Positions 15,721 through 21,963 of a stretch of DNA of 21,963 bases are shown here, in pieces (positions within the stretch are counted from its first letter, which is position 1; each line of letters opens with the position of its first letter). A program made the translations under genes and the position numbers. The notes below the pieces were generated by a model. That model was not told the DNA's origin, ran no database searches, and saw nothing but the letters and a program-made list of their open reading frames with translations. The stretch covers positions 1 to 21,963 of the forward strand of contig CALYRV010000018.1 in the NCBI GenBank assembly GCA_945483525.1, given 5' to 3'. The stretch is from an uncultured Verrucomicrobiota bacterium. Lineage in GTDB: Bacteria > Verrucomicrobiota > Kiritimatiellia > RFP12 > UBA1067.

Positions 15721-17142
15721 TCAGAGCACAACCTTCTTGTAATGCGGCACCAGCGACTTCATGCAACACCATCCGACAAGATATGCGACGGCACAATAAC
15801 CGAAGACGATCATGTAACCCGCGGGCTTGCCGCTGAAGCCGAGGAAGGTGAACGCATCACCTTGCTCGCCCGCATAGGTGAACAACTTGCCAGCGCACTT
15901 GTTCACCATGAACGATCCGCAGCCGGCCGCGAACTGCGCGATACCGGTGAGCGTGCCGATCGTCGACTTCGGGAACATGTCGCCGACCACCGAATAGACG
16001 TTCGCGGACCACGCCTGGTGTCCCGCACAAGCGAGTCCGATCAGAATCGCCGGGAACCACGCGCTGATCGCGCCAAGCGGCTGAGCGCCTAGCGCCAGCA
16101 ACGGGAAGCACGCGAAGATGAACATCGCGACCATTCGTCCTTCGTAAGGATTCATCCCGCGCTTGTCGACCATATAGGTCGGGATCTTGCAAAGATAAAT
16201 CGAAACGAAAGTGACGATCGCGTAAAGCGTAAAGATCAACGCCATACCCATGCCGGACGACGAGGAATAGCCGAACTGATCGGACAGGTATCCGGGAGTC
16301 CAGAAAAGGAAGAACCACCACACGCCGTCCGTAAGGAAACGTCCGAGCACCAGCGACCAGGTCTGACGCAGCGAAAAGGCCTTGAGATAGGAGATAGAGG
16401 TCTGAGGTTCAAGGTCGACAATGGAATCTTTACCATCCTTTGTAGACCTATCACCTGGACCTTCATCTTGGTTGATGTATTTCAACTCCGCATCATTGAC
16501 GAAACGGCTATTAGCCGGCTTAGAGTAGAAGAAGATCCAGAATCCCATCCAGACGAAACCGAGCGCGCCGATGATGATGAACGCCATCTCCCAGCCCAGG
16601 AACTTCGCGATCAGCGGAATCGTGAGCGGCGCGGCAAGAGCGCCGACGGACGACCCAGAATTGAAGATCGAGGTCGCGAAAGCGCGATCCTTCTTCGGAA
16701 AGAACTCCGCCGTCACCTTGATCGCCGCTGGGAAATTGCCGGATTCACCGAGCGCCAAGACGGCACGGCAGGCGAGGAAGAGCCAGACAGACGCGGTAAT
16801 GCCCATCATCGCGGTGAAACCGGCCGCCTTCAACCATCCGGTCCCGACCCCGCAACCCGCATGCAGGCACGCGCCTAACGACCAGATGAAGATCGCCCAC
16901 AGATACCCATTCCTGGTCCCGAGTTTATCGATCACCTTACCAGCGAACAGATTGCAGAGCGCGTAGATGATCGAAAAGACCGCGGTGATCGTGCCGTAGT
17001 CGTTATCGGTCCATTTGAACTCTGGCGCGATGAAGTCCTTCCAAGTGAGAGACAGCACCTGGCGGTCCATGTAATTCACCGCCGTAGCGAAAAACAACAG
17101 TGCACAGATGATCCAGCGGAAATTTGACATTCGATTATTCAT
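15721..17142 (-). CDS. MFS hexuronate-type transporter (ExuT / anion:cation symporter family)
   Basis: The 473-residue protein has about 12 hydrophobic segments and the family signature near the first helix, FATAVNYMDRQVLSLTWKDF, which matches the ACS branch of the major facilitator superfamily (ExuT, GudP). Further motifs are AGKVIDKLGTRNGY between helices 2 and 3, and LALGESGNFPAAIKVTAEFFPKKDRA in the helix 4-5 region. A central cytoplasmic loop runs near 215-250. With KDPG aldolase and a fructuronate-type reductase directly upstream, import of galacturonate or glucuronate by proton symport is the best guess; other sugar acids remain possible. It starts 56 bases after eda. No good Shine-Dalgarno sequence is present, and an in-frame ATG four codons in is an alternative start. 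Confidence 0.88.
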   Translation of the reverse strand: MNNRMSNFRWIICALLFFATAVNYMDRQVLSLTWKDFIAPEFKWTDNDYGTITAVFSIIYALCNLFAGKVIDKLGTRNGYLWAIFIWSLGACLHAGCGVGTGWLKAAGFTAMMGITASVWLFLACRAVLALGESGNFPAAIKVTAEFFPKKDRAFATSIFNSGSSVGALAAPLTIPLIAKFLGWEMAFIIIGALGFVWMGFWIFFYSKPANSRFVNDAELKYINQDEGPGDRSTKDGKDSIVDLEPQTSISYLKAFSLRQTWSLVLGRFLTDGVWWFFLFWTPGYLSDQFGYSSSSGMGMALIFTLYAIVTFVSIYLCKIPTYMVDKRGMNPYEGRMVAMFIFACFPLLALGAQPLGAISAWFPAILIGLACAGHQAWSANVYSVVGDMFPKSTIGTLTGIAQFAAGCGSFMVNKCAGKLFTYAGEQGDAFTFLGFSGKPAGYMIVFGYCAVAYLVGWCCMKSLVPHYKKVVL

Positions 17143-17198
17143 CAGGTTATCACCATGGTCCGGAGGTTGAGGTTATAGGTCGAAGTCGACAGCGGACA

Positions 17199-17849
17199 TC
17201 AACTCTGATTAGAACGAAGTTTGCCCACGAGCTCCGAGGCTTCGCGGGCGAGCGACTCGATCTTAGCGTAATCGCCAGCGGCAAGCGCATCCTTCGGGAC
17301 GATCCAAGTGCCTCCCGCGCAGACGATCTCCGGCACGGCGAGGTAATCCGCAACATTCGAAATCTTTACCCCACCGGTCGGCATGAATCTAACACCGGTG
17401 AAGCGGAATGCTCCAAGGAAGTTCTTGATCATGTTCACCCCGCCCGCAGCTTCGGCCGGGAAGAACTTGACCATCCTGCATCCCGCGGTCAGCGCCTGCG
17501 ACAGCTCGGAAGCCGTCGCGATTCCGGGGCAGAACGGCATCCCCTCGGCCTTCGCCGCCTCGACGACTACAGGGTCGAATCCGGGAGCAACGCAGAAACA
17601 GGCGCCAGCGTCCTTGGCGCTCTTAAGCATCTCGACCGTAAGAATCGTACCAGCGCCAAGAATCGCACCGGGGACCTCGCGTTTGATCGCCGCAATCGCC
17701 GCCGGGGCGGCCTTCGTGCGGTAGGTGACTTCGAGGACGTTGAGTCCGCCGGCGACCAGCGCCTTAGCGAGAGGAACGGCCTGCTCTTCCTTTTCGATGA
17801 CGATAACGGGGATGATGCCAGGGGCTTTGAGTGTCTCGATGATATCCAT
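17199..17849 (-). CDS. eda: 2-keto-3-deoxy-6-phosphogluconate (KDPG/KHG) aldolase
   Basis: The 216-residue class I aldolase cleaves KDPG to pyruvate and glyceraldehyde 3-phosphate, the last step of the hexuronate and Entner-Doudoroff routes. The Schiff-base lysine is Lys128 in MVKFFPAEA, the catalytic Glu40 lies in LEVTYRT with Arg44, and LGAGTIL, CPGIATASE and MPTGGV are the expected substrate loops. GGTWIV closes the barrel. Length and motifs are normal. It follows the interrupted reductase gene by 50 bases, most of which is a tandem heptamer repeat, and precedes the transporter. No Shine-Dalgarno sequence is seen before the ATG, so translation may depend on the upstream gene. Confidence 0.95.
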   Translation of the reverse strand: MDIIETLKAPGIIPVIVIEKEEQAVPLAKALVAGGLNVLEVTYRTKAAPAAIAAIKREVPGAILGAGTILTVEMLKSAKDAGACFCVAPGFDPVVVEAAKAEGMPFCPGIATASELSQALTAGCRMVKFFPAEAAGGVNMIKNFLGAFRFTGVRFMPTGGVKISNVADYLAVPEIVCAGGTWIVPKDALAAGDYAKIESLAREASELVGKLRSNQS

Positions 17850-17854
17850 GATGA

Positions 17855-17896
17855 AGTGATTAGTGAGCAGTGAATAGTGAGCGGTGAACAGTGATG
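17855..17896 (-). repeat. Six tandem 7-bp repeats between the reductase and eda
   Basis: On the plus strand the units are AGTGATT, AGTGAGC, AGTGAAT, AGTGAGC, GGTGAAC and AGTGATG, in perfect 7-base register. They fill 42 of the 50 bases between the upstream stop and the eda ATG. Each unit carries stop codons in some frames, and there is no Shine-Dalgarno sequence in the array. Copy-number change would alter spacing between the two genes without touching coding sequence. Confidence 0.8.
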
Positions 17897-17899
17897 GTA

Positions 17900-18214
17900 T
17901 TACAATTCTTTTTGCAACAGCGCGCGGGCGGTGTTGGGGCCAGAAGCAAGGAACGCGTAATATCCTTCGATCTTTGCGGCGAGTGTGGTCGTCGTGAGGT
18001 CCAGCCCGAAAATTGTCGCGTTCGCAAGAATCTCGCGGATTTCACCCTCTTTCACCTTCGCCATCAGCTCGTCCTTCAATGGATCCGGAGAGATCTCCAT
18101 CGGCTCTCCGTTGTCGAAGGTGCCATTGAGATAACGCAGCCAGCCGGCGATTGCAAGGGGAATCGCTACGAGCGAATTAAGATCGCGTCCCTCCTTGATA
18201 TAGCTCTTGATCGT
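17900..18214 (-). pseudogene. C-terminal part of the fructuronate/mannonate reductase, cut off by an in-frame TAG
   Basis: This 104-codon open stretch continues exactly in the frame of the gene at 18215-19492, directly after its TAG codon (18215-18217), and ends at a TAA. It encodes TIKSYIKEGRDLNSLVAIPL, then AIAGWLRYL and ISPDPL, and near the end FGLDLTTTTLAAKIEGYY, which is the normal C-terminal helical domain of the mannitol dehydrogenase/UxuB family. It has no start signal of its own; an internal ATG at 18100 lacks a good ribosome binding site. Read through, the whole protein would be 530 residues, a normal length. So either a recent nonsense mutation splits the gene or the amber codon is read. 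Confidence 0.8.
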
Positions 18215-19492
18215 CTAGCCAAAACGGATACCGACCTTCTGCGAAGTGTCGGTGGCGATGCGGCGCGGATCGTCGGGCATGAAGGGATTCGGCAGGCGTT
18301 CATTGACGACTTCGTCGATGAATGCCTTAGGCGAAAGGATTCCGGGGTCGACCACGACGGGGAGCCCCTCGACATAGCCAAGGCGTTTTACGAGCTTGAC
18401 GATATCAGGGTCCTTCATCTCCTCGCAGATCAGCGTGTAACCGAGAAGGCATCCGTACATCGACATCGCGGTGTGCAACGGATTAAGACAGGTCGTCACC
18501 TTCATCTTCTCCGTCTTGTTCACCGTCTCGCGATCGCAGAAGTACACGCCCGCCTTCTCAAGCGCGGGACGTCCGTTCGGGAACTTGTCCTCGATGACGA
18601 GGTACTGCGGCTTCTCAGCATTCACGAACGGCGCGATGAAGGTTTTCTTCGAAGTGACGATCGGATCCATCCCCTCGAAGCCGTCCGCCTTCAGCGAATC
18701 GAGTACCTTCTGATGGGGACGCGGAGTGATTTTGTCAATCATGGACCACGGAAACGCGATCCTGGACTCATCCTTGAGGTACGCAAGGAAGTCAGCGCCA
18801 ACGAAGCCAGATTTCACCCAAGCCTCGGCGATCTCGAGGACTGACCTCATCAGTTTATCGCCGTTATGCGAGCAGTTATCCATCGAGACGACCGCCATCG
18901 GCAGTGCGCCAGCGTGAAAGCGTTCGAGCAGGAGAGCCGCGACGATTGACATCGCATGACGCGCCTTCTCCGGCCCTTCCGCCATATCGGCTTTGACGAC
19001 ATCCATCAGTTCGCCGTCCGTCTTACGAAGCTGATAACCCTTCTCGGTGACGGTAAAGGAAAGCATCTTAAGCGAGGGTGCGCGGAATATCCTCTTGATT
19101 TCACCTTTGGAGGCGTCATCCGCGAAATTCACCTTAAGCCCCTTGGCGACACCGGCAAGCACTTCGCGCGAAGTCGTTCCGTCCGGGTTCATGAGGACAT
19201 TGAGCGTCAATGAATCGAACGCGTCGTAAATCTTCTCAATCACCTCATAGTCAAAGGTATCGCAGGCAATGATGCCGGTCTTGGCGATTCCGTCATCAAG
19301 AAGCCGCTGATTCAACGACCCGATGAAACCACGGAAAATATTTCCAGCACCAAAATGCACCCATTCAGGAGTGGCTTCAGTCTGGGCGCGAACCGCAGCG
19401 ATATCAAAGCGCGGAAGTTTTACCGCGGCGGACTCCCAGGCCGGTCTTTCGTCGATAATTGATTTGAGTGACAGTTTCATGCGTTTTTCCAT
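18215..19492 (-). CDS. Fructuronate (mannonate) reductase, N-terminal 425 residues before an amber codon
   Basis: This belongs to the polyol-specific long-chain dehydrogenase family (UxuB, UxaB, MtlD), NAD-dependent enzymes that reduce fructuronate or tagaturonate to mannonate or altronate. The N-terminal Rossmann motif is VHFGAGNIFRGFIG (45-58). Other family segments are VVSMDNCSHNGD (201-212), RIAFPWSMIDKITPRPH (244-260) and the catalytic region KVTTCLNPLHTA (331-342). The frame stops at TAG after DTSQKVGIRFG, where relatives usually continue, and the following 104 codons in the same frame encode the missing C-terminal domain. Neighbouring eda and the ACS transporter support a hexuronate role; the exact substrate is not certain. 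An in-frame ATG at 19480 is an alternative start; GGAA precedes both. Confidence 0.88.
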   Translation of the reverse strand: MEKRMKLSLKSIIDERPAWESAAVKLPRFDIAAVRAQTEATPEWVHFGAGNIFRGFIGSLNQRLLDDGIAKTGIIACDTFDYEVIEKIYDAFDSLTLNVLMNPDGTTSREVLAGVAKGLKVNFADDASKGEIKRIFRAPSLKMLSFTVTEKGYQLRKTDGELMDVVKADMAEGPEKARHAMSIVAALLLERFHAGALPMAVVSMDNCSHNGDKLMRSVLEIAEAWVKSGFVGADFLAYLKDESRIAFPWSMIDKITPRPHQKVLDSLKADGFEGMDPIVTSKKTFIAPFVNAEKPQYLVIEDKFPNGRPALEKAGVYFCDRETVNKTEKMKVTTCLNPLHTAMSMYGCLLGYTLICEEMKDPDIVKLVKRLGYVEGLPVVVDPGILSPKAFIDEVVNERLPNPFMPDDPRRIATDTSQKVGIRFG

Positions 19493-19538
19493 ATAAGTTT
19501 CCGAAGCCTATCTTACCACAATGCAGACATAACAGGAG

Positions 19539-21131
19539 TTACCCGCGAAATCCAGGCAATACGGTCTGTCGAACCACCTTCGACTGCCGCGGATAATCAA
19601 GCGTATAGTGGAGCCCGCGAGACTCATGACGTCTCTGCGCGCTCTTAACGATCAACTCGGCACACACCGCGAGATTGCGGAGCTCCAGCGTATCAGGCGT
19701 TACCAGATAACGGAAATAGTAGTCGCGAATCTCTCGGCGAAGCGTCTTGATGCGATGAGCGGCGCGGGCGAGACGCTTATTGGTACGGACGATACCGACA
19801 TAGTCCCACATGAGACGACGAATCTCGTCCCACATATGCGAGACCAGAACCGCCTCGTCTGGCGGCACGGCGTTGCCGATCTTCCACTCGGGTATTTCCG
19901 GACGAAGCCGAGGCCCGAAGGTCTCAGGATGAGGACCGAGACGCGCAGCGGTAAGCCGCGCGCAAACCAGGGCTTCCATCAGCGAATTGGACGCCAACCG
20001 ATTCGCACCATGGAGCCCAGTAGACGCGCATTCGCCAACAGCAGAAAGCCCTGGGATATTGGTCTCGCCTGCGGTCGTCGCCTTGATGCCGCCGCAGGTG
20101 TAGTGTGCGGCAGGGACGACCGGGATCAGATCCTTCGCCATATCAATGCCGAAGGAGAGGCACTTCGCGTAAATATTTGGAAATCTAGCCTTTAGGTACT
20201 TCGCGCCCTTCTTGCGGATATCGAGGAACATGCAATCGTCACCTGTCCGCTTCATCTCGGAGTCGATCGAACGCGCGACAATGTCACGCGGCGCAAGAGA
20301 CTTGCGAGGGTCGTATTTCTGCATGAATTCGTGGCCATGCTTATCGACCAACACCGCTCCTTCTCCGCGGACAGCCTCGGAAATAAGAAAACGCTTGGCC
20401 TTCGGATGGAAAAGACAGGTCGGATGGAACTGCATGAATTCCATGTTCTCGATCTTCGCCCCCGCGCGCCACGCGAGCGCGATTCCGTCTCCAGTCGCGG
20501 TATCAGGATTACAGGTGTAGAGATAGACTTTTCCGCAACCACCGGTCGCAAGGATGGTATTGGGCGCCCGCACGGCATAGATTTCACCGGACTTCTTGTC
20601 CATAACGTAGGCGCCGAAACAACGATTCTCGCCTTTAAGCCCAATCCGCCTGGACATTATAAGGTCGATGACGATCGTATGTTCCCGAAACTCCACTCCG
20701 CTCTTCTTCAGCTTGCGTATCATCGCGCTTTCACACTTCTCGCCGGTAATATCGCCGGCATGAAAAATGCGTCGCGCACTATGACCGCCCTCACGGGTGA
20801 GATCCCAAGACCCGTCGTCCTTGCAGTTGAACTTCACGCCGCAGTCAATAAGATCCTGAATGCCTTCAGGCGCCCCTTCGCAGATTTCATGGACCACCTT
20901 TGAATTGCCAAGCCACGCTCCAGCTATCATCGTGTCACGGGCATGCTTGTCAAAAGTGTCGGACGGATCCATCACGCAACAGATGCCGCCCTGCGCAAAA
21001 TTTGAATTGCAATCCTGGAGACGCTCCTTGGTTACGACAATGACCTTGCCGTAGGCGGCAAGATGCAGTGCACTCATGAGCCCGGCCATACCGGAGCCAA
21101 CAACGAAATAATCGCAGTCGACGATTTTCAA
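19539..21131 (-). CDS. nadB: L-aspartate oxidase
   Basis: NadB oxidises L-aspartate to iminoaspartate, the first step of de novo NAD synthesis, with FAD. The 530-residue protein has the FAD-binding GSGMAG (12-17), NSNFAQGGI (42-50), the family signature REGGHSARRIFHAGDITG (113-130), FHPT (235-238), the active-site stretch LAPRDIVAR (279-287), HYTCGGI (343-349) and GLHGANRLASNSL (372-384). These separate it from succinate dehydrogenase flavoproteins. The start is a TTG at 21129-21131: AGGAG lies five bases upstream, and the next in-frame ATG falls inside the FAD motif. The start lies one base after the rsbW-like stop, so translation is coupled. nadA and nadC are not in the window. The gap to the next gene is 46 bases. 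Confidence 0.95.
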   Translation of the reverse strand: MKIVDCDYFVVGSGMAGLMSALHLAAYGKVIVVTKERLQDCNSNFAQGGICCVMDPSDTFDKHARDTMIAGAWLGNSKVVHEICEGAPEGIQDLIDCGVKFNCKDDGSWDLTREGGHSARRIFHAGDITGEKCESAMIRKLKKSGVEFREHTIVIDLIMSRRIGLKGENRCFGAYVMDKKSGEIYAVRAPNTILATGGCGKVYLYTCNPDTATGDGIALAWRAGAKIENMEFMQFHPTCLFHPKAKRFLISEAVRGEGAVLVDKHGHEFMQKYDPRKSLAPRDIVARSIDSEMKRTGDDCMFLDIRKKGAKYLKARFPNIYAKCLSFGIDMAKDLIPVVPAAHYTCGGIKATTAGETNIPGLSAVGECASTGLHGANRLASNSLMEALVCARLTAARLGPHPETFGPRLRPEIPEWKIGNAVPPDEAVLVSHMWDEIRRLMWDYVGIVRTNKRLARAAHRIKTLRREIRDYYFRYLVTPDTLELRNLAVCAELIVKSAQRRHESRGLHYTLDYPRQSKVVRQTVLPGFRG

Positions 21132-21132
21132 T

Positions 21133-21534
21133 TCAACTCCTAAGCTTGCTGATGGTTAGAATGTTGCGTCCGTTCTCGTGAACATAACTAACGTTATCCA
21201 TCATCTTCTTGACCATGAACATCCCCAACCCTCCAACCTGACGTTCAGCAAGCGGAACGGTCATGTCGGCCGCCTGCGCCTCTGTCAGCGGGTTGAACGC
21301 CTTACCGGTGTCAGAAAACGAGATCCGCACGGCATTCGGATTTTCGGGAAAATCAATTTCCACATCAAAATCCGGAGCGCCGGAATAATGAACGATATTG
21401 GACGCGATCTCGTCCATAGCTACCATCAACTTGGTTTTAGCCGCGATCGGACACCCAGCGTTGACGAGCGTCTCTTCAAGCGTCGACATCGCCTGGGCAA
21501 GCCCTTCTATCGTAGCATCGAAAGTAAATTTCAT
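21133..21534 (-). CDS. RsbW/SpoIIAB-like anti-sigma factor serine kinase
   Basis: The 133-residue protein is a GHKL-type ATPase domain without transmembrane segments. The N-box is VAMDEIASNIVHYS (Glu42, Asn46), the G1-box is FSDTGKAFNPL and the G2-box GGLGMFMVKKMMD (101-113). This is the HATPase_c_2 family, which phosphorylates an anti-sigma antagonist and sequesters a sigma factor or other partner. Its antagonist is encoded six bases upstream. No sigma factor or PP2C phosphatase lies nearby, so the target is unknown. It has no clear Shine-Dalgarno sequence and probably depends on translation of the preceding gene. Confidence 0.9.
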   Translation of the reverse strand: MKFTFDATIEGLAQAMSTLEETLVNAGCPIAAKTKLMVAMDEIASNIVHYSGAPDFDVEIDFPENPNAVRISFSDTGKAFNPLTEAQAADMTVPLAERQVGGLGMFMVKKMMDNVSYVHENGRNILTISKLRS

Positions 21535-21540
21535 CTCAAA

Positions 21541-21840
21541 TCAAACCATCATAAAAATATCGGAGAACCCAGTCATGTCAAAGACTTCACGGACCTCCGG
21601 CTTGGTGTTCGCAATCGTCATCGATCCTCCGGATGCGACCATCTTCTTGTTGGCGGTCAGCATCACACGAAGACCAGCGGACGAAATGTAGTCGAGCAAG
21701 GCGAAGTCAAAAACCAGTTCCTTAACGGACGAATCAAGCGCGTCGAGCTCCTTCTGTAGATCGGGAGAAGTAATCGTATCGAGATTCCCCTTGATGGCAA
21801 ACGTTTCCTTCGCGCCTTCAATGTTCTTGATGATTTCCAT
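21541..21840 (-). CDS. STAS-domain anti-sigma factor antagonist (RsbV/SpoIIAA-like)
   Basis: The 99-residue protein is a single STAS domain. The segment VFDFALLDYISSAGLRVMLTANK carries the conserved phosphorylatable serine, most likely Ser54 in ISSAGL. The length and the strand-helix order fit SpoIIAA, RsbV and their many relatives outside Firmicutes. In the unphosphorylated state such proteins bind the RsbW-type kinase and release its partner. It is the first gene of the set rsbV-like, rsbW-like, nadB. GAGAGGAA lies about twelve bases before the ATG, and an extended -10 is seen at 21868-21876. Confidence 0.92.
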   Translation of the reverse strand: MEIIKNIEGAKETFAIKGNLDTITSPDLQKELDALDSSVKELVFDFALLDYISSAGLRVMLTANKKMVASGGSMTIANTKPEVREVFDMTGFSDIFMMV

Positions 21841-21867
21841 AATCGCGTGAATTCCTCTCTGTTGCTT

Positions 21868-21876
21868 ATTTTATCA
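21868..21876 (-). promoter_or_regulatory. Extended -10 promoter of the STAS-kinase-nadB operon
   Basis: The minus strand reads TGATAAAAT, one base from the consensus -10 with the TG extension, 27 bases before the ATG at 21840. This leaves a normal leader with GAGAGGAA. A CTGGAGTTT motif lies further upstream at 21910-21918, as it does upstream of aspS. Confidence 0.5.
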
Positions 21877-21963
21877 TTTTCCAGGAGCAATCGCCACCCC
21901 AAAATCCGCTGGAGTTTACCCATTTTTGATTCCTTGACGATCCGTACCCCGTCCAACCCGCCG

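Noticed and set aside
17124..18844. Long plus-strand open frames opposite eda and the reductase
   Set aside because: They mirror conserved minus-strand genes and encode no recognisable protein.

Overview
The window is a coherent piece of a bacterial chromosome with a fairly high GC content. Nearly all genes lie on the minus strand, and many abut or overlap by a few bases, as in long operons. The protein families (GspE/GspF with several pseudopilins, RecD2, a hexuronate branch, RsbV/RsbW regulators, L-aspartate oxidase) suit a free-living or gut anaerobe. Many pseudopilins and leaderless-looking promoters would be compatible with the PVC superphylum (Kiritimatiellota or Lentisphaerota type), but that placement is inference and no marker gene here settles it.

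Layout, left to right. (1) 1-1549 is the start of aspS, running off the left edge. (2) 1550-1980 is the only long gap; it holds the aspS promoter and a 212-nt element closed by a perfect 18-bp inverted repeat with smaller hairpins inside. (3) 1981-12134 is one nine-gene minus-strand operon. In transcription order it encodes a GspE/PilB ATPase, a GspF/PilC platform protein, a lone HisKA-like histidine protein, a TPR protein with a GspE-N-like domain, two classic pseudopilins, a large GspK/PilX-like pseudopilin, a small membrane protein, and a hybrid sensor histidine kinase. (4) 12266-13345, divergent on the plus strand, is a calcineurin-like phosphoesterase with an added membrane anchor and exported domain. 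(5) 13346-15529 is recD2, convergent with the phosphoesterase with no base between the two stop codons. (6) 15721-19492 is a hexuronate cluster: reductase, KDPG aldolase, MFS transporter. The reductase frame is interrupted by an in-frame TAG. (7) 19539-21840 is rsbV-like, rsbW-like, nadB.

How the genes work together. The pilus/secretion operon has the motor, the membrane platform and a plausible I-J-K-type pseudopilin tip, and it carries two histidine-kinase-type proteins plus a second copy of the ATPase N-terminal fold on a TPR scaffold. It therefore looks like an assembly machine with its own signalling input. The secretin, major pilin, prepilin peptidase and GspC/L/M are not in the window. 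The hexuronate genes would reduce a keto-uronate (fructuronate or tagaturonate) and cleave KDPG after import, if the reductase is still functional. The RsbV/RsbW pair is a partner-switching module placed unusually upstream of NAD biosynthesis.

Promoters show a recurring pattern: extended -10 boxes (TGnTATAAT) with no clear -35. For three genes the box lies only 8-10 bases from the ATG, which predicts leaderless or nearly leaderless mRNAs. No tRNA, rRNA, CRISPR array or complete insertion sequence was seen, and no convincing intrinsic terminator was found.
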